Source of the DNA: Deltaproteobacteria bacterium
Lineage (GTDB): Bacteria; Desulfobacterota; Desulfobacteria; Desulfobacterales; G020354645
Assembly (NCBI GenBank): GCA_020354645.1
Contig: CP070652.1
Location: 518,909-582,908 of the forward strand
Reading direction: 5' to 3'
Length of the DNA: 64,000 bases
This document shows, piece after piece, positions 27,831 to 36,278 of the stretch (the stretch's first letter is position 1; every line of letters begins with the position of its first letter). A program made the translations under genes and the position numbers. The notes under the pieces were generated by a model that saw nothing but the letters and a program-made list of their open reading frames with translations, was not told where the DNA came from and did no database searches.

Positions 27831-28316
27831 ATGTCCTCTTTTACCCATATTGATCAGGAAGGTCGCGTCAAAATGGTAGATGTTACCAGAAAAGAAGTGA
27901 CATTGCGTATAGCCGTGGCCCAAGCAACCGTTTCCATGCATCCTGACACTTTGCAAAAAATAATAGACGGATCCGTTAAAAAAGGAAATGTGCTTGAAAC
28001 CGCCCGAATCGCCGGTATCATGGCGGCCAAAAAAACCGATGAATTGATTCCCATGTGCCACCCCCTGAATATTACCCATATACGTATCGACTTTGTACCG
28101 GATGAAAACAACCATTCAGTTCAGATCGAAGCCGAAGTTCGATTGAAAGGGCCAACCGGTGTTGAAATGGAAGCCCTGACAGCAGTAACGGTTGCAGCGC
28201 TTACAATATATGACATGTGCAAATCCTATGACCGGGATATGATCGTCACCGATATTCAGCTGGTTAAAAAAACAGGCGGAAAGAGCGGCACATTTCTAAA
28301 AAAAAGAAAAGGATGA
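27831..28316 (+). CDS. moaC: cyclic pyranopterin monophosphate synthase
   Basis: This 161-aa enzyme converts the MoaA product into cyclic pyranopterin monophosphate. Family signatures are plain: FTHIDQEGRVKMVDV at the start, the MCHPLNITHIRIDF active-site segment, GPTGVEMEALTAVTVAALTIYDMCK and DMIVTDIQLVKKTGGKSG at the end. AAGGAG precedes ATG 27831. It follows mobA; moaA is not in the window. Confidence 0.96.
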   Translation: MSSFTHIDQEGRVKMVDVTRKEVTLRIAVAQATVSMHPDTLQKIIDGSVKKGNVLETARIAGIMAAKKTDELIPMCHPLNITHIRIDFVPDENNHSVQIEAEVRLKGPTGVEMEALTAVTVAALTIYDMCKSYDRDMIVTDIQLVKKTGGKSGTFLKKRKG

Positions 28317-28387
28317 ATGAAACGATCCGCACGGATACATCCATATTGTCCATCATCCGCAAAATTTCATTTTAGTAGCAGATAGCC

Positions 28388-29593
28388 ATGAAAAACGACA
28401 TTGTTAAGATTATCTTTAAAGGTGCTTGTTTCGCAGTGATAATGATATTCCTGCTTGGGGGATGCGCTATTTCCAAAGACCGGACCTTGTCGAGATTATC
28501 TCGAATTGGCTACCCTAGATTTAACGACGATATGGGTTATGACGGTTTGGAGCATAGCGTCCTGCAAAGCATTGAATATCTGCAACGCGTTCCCATTGAA
28601 AAAACGTTTCGGTTCGACAAGGACGAATATACCGCATCTCATATGATAAAATCGTTAGAATACTTTTTAGATTTTGTCCGCACAAATCCTTCCGCAAAAA
28701 ATTTAAAAAAATTCTTGAAGTCCAACTATCTGGTCTACAAGTCCATTGGAAAGGGGTGGCGAAAAGAAGTTCTCTTTACCGGATATTATGAACCTTTTCT
28801 GCAGGGCAGTCTCCAAAAAACCGAGGAATACCGCTACCCAATACTGGCTCGCCCTGACGACCTTTTGACGATTGACCTTTCTGCTTTTTCACCCAAGTAC
28901 GAAGGGGAAAAAATTGTGGGCCGATTGACCGAACACACCGTTGTACCCTATTTTGACCGCAGGGAAATCGAACAGGAGGGTGCCTTAGAGGGAAAGACCG
29001 ACGTACTGGCCTGGGTGAAAGATCCGGTAGATCTCTTTTTTCTTCAAATTCAGGGCTCGGGCAGGATTTTTCTGGATTCCGGTCAAACACTGAACGTGCA
29101 TTATCACGACACAAACGGAAAACCCTACCGCAGCATCGGTAGGCTTCTGATCGAACAAGAAAAAATACCCAAATCCGAAATGTCCATGCAAAAAATCCGA
29201 GTGTATTTACAAGACAATCCGGAAGAAGTAAATGAAATCCTAAATTATAACCCCAGCTATGTATTCTTTAAAACTGAAGCGGACGGACCGCTGGGATACC
29301 TTGAGGTCAAATTAACACCGGGAAGATCCATTGCTGTTGACAGAAGAATCTTCCCGCTGCCTGCCTTGGCTTTTATTAAAACAAAAAAACCGATAATAAA
29401 TGGCTCCGGTCAAATTACCCGTTGGGTTGACTTCAGCCGATTCGTCATAAGCCAAGATACCGGGGGCGCCATCCGCGGGCCGGGGCGTTCGGATCTCTTT
29501 TGGGGAAATGGCATGTATGCAGAGGTTGCGGCAGGACATATGCAGCACAAGGGAGATCTTTTCTTTCTGGTGCTAAAACCCGAGACATTATAA
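28388..29593 (+). CDS. mltA: membrane-bound lytic murein transglycosylase A
   Basis: This 401-aa lipoprotein has a signal sequence with the lipobox LLGGC (Cys26). The MltA domain begins around FTGYYEPFLQGS, and the C-terminal 3D domain reads DTGGAIRGPGRSDLFWG with the catalytic and structural aspartates. It cleaves peptidoglycan glycan strands to form 1,6-anhydro-muramyl ends at the outer membrane. It follows moaC by about 70 bases on the same strand but has no functional link to it. ATG 28388 follows an AGCAGATAGCC leader with no strong ribosome binding site. Confidence 0.94.
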   Translation: MKNDIVKIIFKGACFAVIMIFLLGGCAISKDRTLSRLSRIGYPRFNDDMGYDGLEHSVLQSIEYLQRVPIEKTFRFDKDEYTASHMIKSLEYFLDFVRTNPSAKNLKKFLKSNYLVYKSIGKGWRKEVLFTGYYEPFLQGSLQKTEEYRYPILARPDDLLTIDLSAFSPKYEGEKIVGRLTEHTVVPYFDRREIEQEGALEGKTDVLAWVKDPVDLFFLQIQGSGRIFLDSGQTLNVHYHDTNGKPYRSIGRLLIEQEKIPKSEMSMQKIRVYLQDNPEEVNEILNYNPSYVFFKTEADGPLGYLEVKLTPGRSIAVDRRIFPLPALAFIKTKKPIINGSGQITRWVDFSRFVISQDTGGAIRGPGRSDLFWGNGMYAEVAAGHMQHKGDLFFLVLKPETL

Positions 29594-29756
29594 TCAAGGA
29601 TGTGACAATCTTCTCGAATCCAGGTCTTGGCAAGCATCACGTATTACGGAAACTATACAAGAAATCCGACCCGCGCAGACATCGGTGAATTTCCACTGAT
29701 CTTACCCCGGCAGATTCATTTTATCAATCCAAACCGGGGCATCCCCGGTCAGATGC

Positions 29757-30143
29757 TTACCAGAGACTCCTGATTCTTTCGATGGCTTCCGCGATTTTTA
29801 GACGAAGGAAGCCCAGAGAAACATCGTTACCAAAAGTCGTGATCAGCAGAAACTCCTCTGTGACCTTGCTGAAATGAAGATTCTCATCCTGTCCCTTGTG
29901 AAAGAGTAGGGAAAACTCCTCTTCTCCGACAATTTTAGCCATCGCGTTTACCGCACCAAAATTTCCCGCGGCAAGGGCTGCCAGCGAATATACGTCATGG
30001 CTGCAGTCTTCACTCCGGCTATTGGCGATTATATGGCCAGCCATATCAACAACCAAAGCAATTTTAACCCCGCTTTTGATCAGATCTTCCTCCAGAATAG
30101 TTTCTGTTTTTTCAAGTTGCTCCTGGTCAAAGGAGTGAATCAT
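29757..30143 (-). CDS. roadblock/LC7-domain protein
   Basis: This 128-aa protein matches the roadblock/LC7 fold, with VKIALVVDMAGHIIANS near the start, LAALAAGNFGAVNAMAKIVG in the middle helix and LLITTFGNDVSLGFLRLKIAEAIERI at the end. Such proteins regulate small GTPases of the MglA type and affect polarity, motility or gliding. No MglA-like gene is next to it here, so its partner is unknown. ATG 30143 has AAAGGA 6 bases upstream; the frame's first codon is an unlikely TTG two residues earlier. Confidence 0.85.
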   Translation of the reverse strand: MIHSFDQEQLEKTETILEEDLIKSGVKIALVVDMAGHIIANSRSEDCSHDVYSLAALAAGNFGAVNAMAKIVGEEEFSLLFHKGQDENLHFSKVTEEFLLITTFGNDVSLGFLRLKIAEAIERIRSLW

Positions 30144-30321
30144 AACCAATCCTTTTAAAGTTCGATGATATTTTGCTTGTTATGATTTCGGTTTTGATCA
30201 GTCCAATACCACACAGAAATAATATCTTAAAAACTTAACAAAATTATTTTTTCTTATCAAGAAAATTCAAGAAGTCGAAAACTAAATTCGATAATCCGCG
30301 AGCAAATCGCTTTGGTTTGGC

Positions 30322-30354
30322 TTGACACTTTTCAGCAAACCCAGTAAGTACAAT
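30322..30354 (+). promoter_or_regulatory. weak promoter candidate for tatA/B-tatC
   Basis: TTGACA at 30322-30327 is followed at the usual distance by TAAGTA and slightly too far downstream by TACAAT (30349-30354). The -35 box is perfect but the -10 assignment is uncertain. Confidence 0.35.
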
Positions 30355-30383
30355 TACTTTCATCAGAATTCAACTATTTTGGG

Positions 30384-30446
30384 GTTTCCGGTTCCAAGGC
30401 AATTTTGCTTGCCAACCGCTGACAAAGGTGGCCGTGGAACGGAAAC
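30384..30446 (+). promoter_or_regulatory. possible structured RNA leader upstream of tatA/B
   Basis: GTTTCCGGTTCC (30384-30395) can pair with GGAACGGAAAC (30436-30446) with one bulged base. Inside are a GGCAA/TTGCC hairpin (30398-30413) and a segment ACCGCTGACAAAGGTGG. The helix ends about 5 bases before the AAAGGAG ribosome binding site, so folding could affect translation. It does not match any riboswitch class I can recall with confidence. Confidence 0.4.
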
Positions 30447-30462
30447 TGGAAAGGAGTTAACC

Positions 30463-30936
30463 ATGTTCGGCATCGGCATGCCAGAGATGATCTTGATCCT
30501 GGCAATTGCGCTTATAGTGATCGGGCCGAAGAAGCTGCCTGATCTTGCCAAATCTCTTGGTCGGGCGCTGCGAGAGTTCAAAAAGGCGACCAGCGAATTT
30601 AAAGAAACCATGGAACTGGACACGGATTTATCGGATGTCAAAAGAGCCTTTGATGATATCAACGATGACATTAAAGGATCATTGACCGAAACAGCGGTGA
30701 AGGATGACGGCGGGCAACTCGACACGGTTTCGCCCGAAACAGATAAGAATGAATCAGACAATAATTTAGAAAACGAAAAAACAGCCAGCGCGGCACCCAA
30801 TAAACATGAAACCCCGGATAAAATCTCTAAAGAGAAAATAGATGCTCAAACGGATGCTGAAATGCTTCAGGAAGATAAAGGATCTGAAACCGAATTTAAA
30901 AAGAACGGGGTAGAGGGATCAGTGAAAAATGGATGA
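30463..30936 (+). CDS. Sec-independent protein translocase TatA/TatB family
   Basis: This 157-aa protein has the Tat topology: a short membrane helix (about 6-20, IGMPEMILILAIALIVIG), a hinge GPKKLPDLAKSLG, an amphipathic helix RALREFKKATSEF and a long acidic, unstructured tail. Glu8 is a TatB-like feature, while the GRALREFKK helix is TatA-like, so it may cover either role. It forms the pore or receptor for folded twin-arginine proteins at the inner membrane. The start is ATG 30463 with AAAGGAG upstream; the frame begins earlier but without a signal. The stop overlaps the tatC start by 8 bases, so the two are translationally coupled. Confidence 0.92.
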   Translation: MFGIGMPEMILILAIALIVIGPKKLPDLAKSLGRALREFKKATSEFKETMELDTDLSDVKRAFDDINDDIKGSLTETAVKDDGGQLDTVSPETDKNESDNNLENEKTASAAPNKHETPDKISKEKIDAQTDAEMLQEDKGSETEFKKNGVEGSVKNG

Positions 30937-31684
30937 GGAGGGAAAAGCCCCCTTTACCGCTCACCTGGAGGAGCTGAGAAAACGTCTTATCACCTGTTTT
31001 ATCGCGGTCGGAATCGGATTTGTCGCTTCTTATGGTTTTAAAGAAAAGCTGTTTCAGATATTGGTCCAGCCGCTGCTAAAGGTCATGGAAACCGGTGATA
31101 CTCTGATATTCACCGGACTTCCGGAAGCCTTTTTTACCTACCTAAAAGTTGCTTTTCTAGCCGGCATCATGCTGGCTGCCCCTGTAATTATATATGAATT
31201 CTGGATGTTTGTTGCGCCCGGTTTATATGATCGGGAAAAAAGGTTGTTGCTTCCGATAATTTTTCTCTCTACCATATTTTTCGTCGGCGGCTCGCTGTTC
31301 GGCTATTTTATTGTTTTTCCCTGGGGCTTTAAGTTCTTCCTGGGTTTTGCTACCGAACATATCCGCCCCCTACCCGCCATGAAAGAATATCTGGGCTTCT
31401 CGGCCAAACTCTTGCTCGCTTTTGGTCTTGTTTTTGAGCTTCCGCTGGTTATCACCTTTCTGGCCAAACTCGGCGTGGTTTCCGTCGAATTTTTGAAAAA
31501 AAATCGTAAATACGCCTTGTTGCTTTTTTTCGCGGGCGCGGCGATTTTAACCCCCCCGGATGTCGTGACCCAAATCATGATGGCATTACCTTTGATGCTT
31601 CTTTATGAAATCAGTATCCTGGGCGCCAGGATTTTCGGCAAAAAAAAGACCGTTTCAGAAACAGATGACGCCAAAGCTTCATAA
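30929..31684 (+). CDS. tatC: Sec-independent protein translocase TatC
   Basis: This 251-aa protein is the TatC receptor subunit with six predicted membrane helices. The N-terminus FTAHLEELRKRLI matches the HLxELRxR signature that binds the twin-arginine motif. APVIIYEFWMFVAPGLYDREKR in the first periplasmic/cytoplasmic part and ILTPPDVVTQIMMALPLMLLYEISI near the end are typical. It overlaps tatA/B and completes a minimal Tat operon. It would export cofactor-bearing proteins such as formate dehydrogenases and hydrogenases in such an organism. Confidence 0.96.
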   Translation: MDEEGKAPFTAHLEELRKRLITCFIAVGIGFVASYGFKEKLFQILVQPLLKVMETGDTLIFTGLPEAFFTYLKVAFLAGIMLAAPVIIYEFWMFVAPGLYDREKRLLLPIIFLSTIFFVGGSLFGYFIVFPWGFKFFLGFATEHIRPLPAMKEYLGFSAKLLLAFGLVFELPLVITFLAKLGVVSVEFLKKNRKYALLLFFAGAAILTPPDVVTQIMMALPLMLLYEISILGARIFGKKKTVSETDDAKAS

Positions 31685-31773
31685 TTGACTATCATTAATG
31701 GCTATTGATTATTTTCATATAACTTTCAGTAGCTTATGTTCTATAACCTTTTCACTGTCAATTAGTTTTATCG

Positions 31774-31800
31774 TTGACACAAGCTTTTGGACTTGATAAT
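31774..31800 (+). promoter_or_regulatory. candidate promoter for cytochrome c3 gene
   Basis: TTGACA (31774-31779) is followed after 15 bases by GATAAT (31795-31800), or after 17 bases by TAATTA. It lies about 65 bases before the cytochrome start. Confidence 0.45.
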
Positions 31801-31863
31801 TAACCCGACGTTTGGAATAATTAAAGATGAGGAAAGAGCACGAAAGGAGGTTGAGCAAAATCT

Positions 31864-32349
31864 ATGAGAAAACGAACTCTACTGCTGACGGCAGCAATGG
31901 TCGGTATTGCCACCTTGTATCTAGCCAACCTAATTTACGCCGGCACCAAGGTGGAGGAAGTTATCAAGCTGGCAGACCCGGCGTATGAGAAACATAAAAA
32001 GGGTATCATCGAGTTTTCGCATAAAAAGCATCAAGATGATTACGCCAAAAAATTTCCGGAATTTTACAAACTCGGCTGCGGCGAGTGTCATCATGACAAA
32101 GATAATAAACCTTTGAGCAGCTTGAAAGAAGGAGACAATGTTCAAAGATGCATCGAGTGCCACCAAAAGCCGGGTGAAAAACCCAAAGGAAAGGGCGCAC
32201 CCAAACTGAGCAAAAAAGAAGAGCTGGAGTATCACGCCGAGGCATATCATGATAATTGCAGGGGTTGTCACAAAAAGGTCAACAAAAAGACCGGTAAAAA
32301 AGATGCCCCCACCACCTGTGTCAAGTGCCATCCCAAAAAGAAAAAATAA
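31864..32349 (+). CDS. periplasmic tetraheme cytochrome c3 (class III)
   Basis: This 161-aa exported protein has a signal peptide (about 1-26) and four heme-binding CxxCH motifs: C72-H76 (CGECH), C96-H100 (CIECH), C132-H136 (CRGCH) and C152-H156 (CVKCH). The FSHKKHQ histidines supply distal ligands, as in cytochromes c3. It carries electrons between periplasmic hydrogenases or formate dehydrogenases and membrane complexes in sulfate reducers. GAAAGGAGG lies 11-15 bases upstream of ATG 31864. It is a single gene with its own promoter and terminator, convergent with the dsr operon end. Confidence 0.93.
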   Translation: MRKRTLLLTAAMVGIATLYLANLIYAGTKVEEVIKLADPAYEKHKKGIIEFSHKKHQDDYAKKFPEFYKLGCGECHHDKDNKPLSSLKEGDNVQRCIECHQKPGEKPKGKGAPKLSKKEELEYHAEAYHDNCRGCHKKVNKKTGKKDAPTTCVKCHPKKKK

Positions 32350-32370
32350 GCCAATAAAATCAATAGAAAT

Positions 32371-32397
32371 AAGGGCCGGCGTGCCGGCCCTTATTTT
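32371..32397. terminator. strong terminator hairpin, probably bidirectional
   Basis: AAGGGCCGGC and GCCGGCCCTT form a perfect 10-bp stem with a 2-base loop, followed by ATTTT. It lies between the convergent cytochrome and methyltransferase genes and can serve both strands. Confidence 0.88.
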
Positions 32398-32461
32398 AAT
32401 TCCACGGTGTTAAAATCAGATCATCCTTTTGCCTTAACAATGGCGAAGGACCATTAATTTG

Positions 32462-33307
32462 TCATTTTTTCGAATTTTTAAAAGCAACCCCCACCCACCC
32501 CTTTTCAATCTCCCGCCATAAACAAACAAATGATGCATCCGTGTAAACCTTTATCAAACCGGCAAACTCTTCAAATTTAATACCGGAAAGAATGACCAGT
32601 CCTTCGGGGTCGATTAGCCCGGAAAAAAGGGGACAGAGTTGAATTAAACTTGGATACCGCAGGTTGGCAGTTATCATCCAAAAGCGGTGTTCAAGCGTAT
32701 CTGCAGATTGACCCGAAATCTGAATCTGCTTTTGAAGGCCGTTTATTCGTACGTTTCCTCTGGCTTCCGCTCTGGCACAGGGATCGACATCGATACCAAT
32801 CCCATTTTTGATACCGAATTTCACCGCAGCAATCACCAGGATACCCGAGCCTGTGCCGACATCCAAACAGATTTTCTTATTGTGTTCACTACAATAGACG
32901 CCTCTTCTTATCGCATGCTCTATTCCCCTAACGGCCAGACGGGTGGTCGGATGGTCACCAATGCCGAAAGATGCTCCCGGAAGAATTTGAATGATCACAT
33001 CGTCCGGGTAGGCGTCATATTGGCGACCGGGCGGCTTTATGACGACATATTGTGAAATTCGAACAGGCCGGTTAAATGATCTTTCCAAAAAAGTACAGCC
33101 ATATTGATAGGAATAGGTGAGTTCTCCCTTAACGATCAAATCCCGGATCAAATACTTAATATGTTTTTTGCTTAATCCATACTTTTGGAAGAAATGTTTT
33201 TCTAAAGCTGACGGCGTGATTTTTACCAAAGAAGCGTCAATCGTCTCGCATATGTCCTGGCGGATTAAATTTTCATCGGTCGCTATACTTTTTGATGGAA
33301 GTCGCAT
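32462..33307 (-). CDS. PrmA-like SAM-dependent methyltransferase next to the dsr genes
   Basis: This 281-aa protein shares the second half of PrmA: the SAM motif CLDVGTGSGILVIAA, a GASFGIGDHPTTRLAV segment and a catalytic-loop-like ITANLRYPSL in place of the ANLL pattern. Its N-terminus differs from PrmA and looks like a winged-helix segment (FFQKYGLSKKHIKYLIRDLIVKGELTYSY). A separate standard prmA exists at 20646, so this copy probably has another substrate. It follows dsrN by 17 bases and ends at the terminator, so it belongs to the dsr transcript. The link to sulfite reductase or siroheme is inference. ATG 33307 has GAGGA about 10 bases upstream. Confidence 0.78.
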   Translation of the reverse strand: MRLPSKSIATDENLIRQDICETIDASLVKITPSALEKHFFQKYGLSKKHIKYLIRDLIVKGELTYSYQYGCTFLERSFNRPVRISQYVVIKPPGRQYDAYPDDVIIQILPGASFGIGDHPTTRLAVRGIEHAIRRGVYCSEHNKKICLDVGTGSGILVIAAVKFGIKNGIGIDVDPCARAEARGNVRINGLQKQIQISGQSADTLEHRFWMITANLRYPSLIQLCPLFSGLIDPEGLVILSGIKFEEFAGLIKVYTDASFVCLWREIEKGWVGVAFKNSKK

Positions 33308-33324
33308 GTTGAACAATCCTCAAT

Positions 33325-34755
33325 TTAGGAGACCGACTTTGAGTGTTTGTAAAGGATTGCATTGTGAACCAAGGCCTGGGCCCATTCGGGAGTGCCGACA
33401 GCGTGCACATGGGTGTAAGTGGCAAAAACATTTTTATAAAGAATACCGTCTTTATCTTTACTGATACCCACACCCCTTTTCATGTTGAACACCAAATCTT
33501 TTTCGCTGCCTTTCCATTTCGATACCCGGGAATAATGAAACTCGTGACCTTTTATTTCCATGCCGATTTCGTAATACGGATTTTCAGCCACTACCTTTGC
33601 AACAGTATACCCGTGTCCCTGCGGCCTTTTATAAAAATCAAACACCAACGGAAAAATCCCCGCCATCGAGTATGGTTTTCCATCCAGGACCAGCTCATCT
33701 CCGAGGTACATCAAGCCGCCACACTCTGCATAAACGGGTAATCCGTTATCGGCCAATGACTTCAGTTTTCGGCTGAAGTTTGTATTTTCCGCCAGCTGCT
33801 GGGCATGGGTTTCCGGAAATCCGCCACCGATGTACAGCGCATCTAACTCCGGTAAGGTTTGGTCGGTCAAAGGGCTGACAAACAGGACTTCTCCCCCGGC
33901 TGAGGCAAGTGCTTCAATATTTTCCGGATAATAGAACTGAAAAGCGGAATCCCGAACGATTCCAATCCTGGGGGCTAAACGCCCATTTCGAGAGCTCGAA
34001 ATCTGCAGCGGGATTTTTGACTGCCGGCTCTGTTTCACCGGTTGTAATTTTGGTGCACCTCGCGCAATCTTTGCAATCGTGTCAAGATTTAAATGCCGCA
34101 CCGCAATCTCAGCAATAGCACTGATTGATTCGCTGGCCCAGCCATGTTCGAGTGTTGGTACGAGTCCCAAGTGCCGCTCTGGAAAATATTTTTCGTCCAG
34201 CTTCGGTATGGCACCCAGTACCGGTATGCCGCAGTAATGTTCAATGCTGTCCCGCAGTTTGTTTTCGTGCCGAACTCCGGCTACCCGATTTAAAATTACC
34301 CCTGCAATCATCACATCAGGATCAAATTGAAGACAGCCGGATATCATCGCCGCCATTGTGCGGGTAATCTTGGTGCAATCGACACACAATAACACCGGGG
34401 ACTTTAGCAGTTTTGCAAGTTCGGCAGTACTGGTGCTGCCCTCGCGGTCAATACCATCGTAGAGACCGCGATTTCCTTCAATAACCGCAAAATCACTATT
34501 CAGAGAATGAGATAGAAATGATTGGAGATTGTCTTCTGCTTTTAAAAGGAAGGAGTCAAGATTATAGCATGGCCGGCCGGCCGCAAGAGACAGCCACCCC
34601 GCATCGATATAGTCCGGACCTTTTTTGAAAGGTGCGACCGTTTTGCCCAAATTTTTCCAGGCATTGATTATTCCGACGGAAAGAACAGTCTTGCCCGAAC
34701 CGCCTCGCAAAGCGGCAATAATTATCCTGGGAAATTCCAGACCCATTTGCTGCAT
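33325..34755 (-). CDS. dsrN: siroheme amidase / cobyrinate a,c-diamide synthase family protein DsrN
   Basis: This 476-aa protein has an N-terminal ATP-binding domain with AALRGGSGKTVLSVG and DYIDAGWLSLAAGRPCYNLD, and a C-terminal glutamine amidotransferase domain with the catalytic cysteine in YAECGGLMYLG and ligands in KGHEFHYSR. CobB/CbiA enzymes amidate corrin side chains. The homologue within dsr operons, DsrN, is proposed to amidate siroheme for dissimilatory sulfite reductase, which fits its place directly after dsrD. It could still be a true cobyrinate synthase. The start is ATG 34755 (or ATG 34746); neither has a clear ribosome binding site. Confidence 0.86.
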   Translation of the reverse strand: MQQMGLEFPRIIIAALRGGSGKTVLSVGIINAWKNLGKTVAPFKKGPDYIDAGWLSLAAGRPCYNLDSFLLKAEDNLQSFLSHSLNSDFAVIEGNRGLYDGIDREGSTSTAELAKLLKSPVLLCVDCTKITRTMAAMISGCLQFDPDVMIAGVILNRVAGVRHENKLRDSIEHYCGIPVLGAIPKLDEKYFPERHLGLVPTLEHGWASESISAIAEIAVRHLNLDTIAKIARGAPKLQPVKQSRQSKIPLQISSSRNGRLAPRIGIVRDSAFQFYYPENIEALASAGGEVLFVSPLTDQTLPELDALYIGGGFPETHAQQLAENTNFSRKLKSLADNGLPVYAECGGLMYLGDELVLDGKPYSMAGIFPLVFDFYKRPQGHGYTVAKVVAENPYYEIGMEIKGHEFHYSRVSKWKGSEKDLVFNMKRGVGISKDKDGILYKNVFATYTHVHAVGTPEWAQALVHNAILYKHSKSVS

Positions 34756-34817
34756 TGGATACAGTTTAGCGAACTGTGCGCGGCAGATATAAAATGGGCA
34801 TGCGACGAGAAAAGCGC

Positions 34818-35063
34818 TTATTCTTTTCCTTCGGCAGCATCTTGCTTGCCGGTTCCGGGAAGTCCATACAGGGAAGTACTTCCGCTGGACCAGTATTCAA
34901 GAATCCGCTCCTGCACCATTCGGTTGACTATCTTTTTAGCCTCTCTGGGCTTTGCTTCAAGGATTTTGGCAAGATCATTAAAATAAAATTTTGACTTTGT
35001 TTTTAATTTTTTTTGCAATCCCGCAACTAATTTTGCTTTTGATTCTTCGTAATCGAGTTCCAT
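34818..35063 (-). CDS. dsrD: dissimilatory sulfite reductase activator DsrD
   Basis: This 81-aa protein has the DsrD winged-helix pattern: KAKLVAGLQKKLKTKSKFYFNDLAKIL, then EAKKIVNRMVQERILEYWSSGSTSLYGLPG. DsrD is known to be a small allosteric activator of DsrAB in sulfate-reducing bacteria. Its presence supports reductive rather than oxidative use of DsrAB. The start is ATG 35063, 58 bases after dsrB, with AAGGGA about 7 bases upstream; the frame extends 17 codons further without support. Confidence 0.95.
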   Translation of the reverse strand: MELDYEESKAKLVAGLQKKLKTKSKFYFNDLAKILEAKPREAKKIVNRMVQERILEYWSSGSTSLYGLPGTGKQDAAEGKE

Positions 35064-35120
35064 TGTGTGTCCCTTTTTTAAAAACGCAGGGGGCATATGC
35101 TGAGCCCCCTGCATATTGCT

Positions 35121-36266
35121 TTAAAATTTAAATTGCGTGGTTTGACGCCAGGTAAAGTAAGCCGGATCGCGGAAATCATCGATCAAATGATGGGTAAATT
35201 CAAGCTCGCATTTCTCAAAAAATCTCTCCCATCCGATCCGCTCGGCCCATTCTCCCAGGCGCTCATATTTATTGGCGCTCTTTTCATAAGCCTCAACAAT
35301 TTTTCGGATGCATTCGGTTGTCTTCGGCCAACGCGGTGGTTCATTCGGTATAAAGGCCACAACCACCTTGGAAAACTTCGGCGCGCTGATGCGGTTAGAT
35401 ACTTTACCGCCTGCCATGATGACGATACCGTCGCCAACATCGTCGGCCAGAGGCATGCCGGGACACATCGTGTAACAGTTGCCGCAGAACATACAGCGGG
35501 GTTCATTGACCGCAACACTGTTGACTTTTTGCCCCCCGAACTCAACCTTGGCCGGCTTAATTGCGGCTGTGGGGCAAGCGGCTATGGCCAGTGGAACCTC
35601 GCACATTTTGTCCAGATATTCATGATCCAGCATGGGCGGTTTGCGGTGATATCCCAAAATGGCAATATCGGAACAATGGACGGCACCACACATATTTAAG
35701 CAGCAAGCCAGAGAAACACGCAATTTTGCCGGCAACCTATGGTCTTTAAAATAATCAAAGAGCACATCCATAGTGGATTTGACCGGACCCGACGCATCCG
35801 TGGCCGGAGTGTGGCAGTGAATCCAGCCTTGGGTGTGGACGATATTGGTAATCGCGGTGCCGGTTCCGCCCACGGGAAATTTGTAACTGCCACCGGCAAA
35901 TTTGCGGCTTTCAAGATCCTTTACCAATGGATCAAGCTTCTTTTCGTCGTCCACCATGAACTCAATGTTGTTTCGGGTAGTGAACCTGACGTGACCGCCG
36001 CAATGTTTATCGGCGATCTCACAAATTTCCCGGATATGGGTTGTACTCATTAAACGGGCGCCGCCGCACCGGACTGTAAAAACTTTGTCGCCGGATTCAG
36101 CCACATGCACCAAAACACCGGGTTTCAGAACATCATGGTATAGCCATTTACCTTTGTTCTTTGCAATGACCGGTGGATAAAAGTCAGTGTATTTTCTCGG
36201 GCCGATGTCCGTTATTCTGTCTTCCATCGGTTTGTCAGGATTGTAGCCTGAAGAAATAAATGCCAT
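35121..36266 (-). CDS. dsrB: dissimilatory sulfite reductase beta subunit
   Basis: This 381-aa subunit reduces sulfite with DsrA and DsrC in the cytoplasm. Cofactor cysteines are in the expected places: C151, C188, C193 and C198 around [13 protein letters not shown] bind siroheme and [4Fe-4S]. The inserted ferredoxin domain has C231, C258, C261 and C264 in CPTAAI and CMFCGNC. The start ATG 36266 ([10 protein letters not shown], the usual start) has a GGGGGG ribosome binding site; the frame's first codon two residues earlier is not used. It follows dsrA by 12 bases. Confidence 0.98.
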   Translation of the reverse strand: MAFISSGYNPDKPMEDRITDIGPRKYTDFYPPVIAKNKGKWLYHDVLKPGVLVHVAESGDKVFTVRCGGARLMSTTHIREICEIADKHCGGHVRFTTRNNIEFMVDDEKKLDPLVKDLESRKFAGGSYKFPVGGTGTAITNIVHTQGWIHCHTPATDASGPVKSTMDVLFDYFKDHRLPAKLRVSLACCLNMCGAVHCSDIAILGYHRKPPMLDHEYLDKMCEVPLAIAACPTAAIKPAKVEFGGQKVNSVAVNEPRCMFCGNCYTMCPGMPLADDVGDGIVIMAGGKVSNRISAPKFSKVVVAFIPNEPPRWPKTTECIRKIVEAYEKSANKYERLGEWAERIGWERFFEKCELEFTHHLIDDFRDPAYFTWRQTTQFKF

Positions 36267-36278
36267 GATCATGCCCCC

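Larger units (their letters stand above)
30144..30462. other. divergent upstream region of tatA/B
   Basis: About 320 bases between the roadblock gene and tatA/B. A weak promoter candidate (TTGACA at 30322-30327) and a 63-base structured leader (30384-30446) lie here; both point towards tatA/B. Confidence 0.45.
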
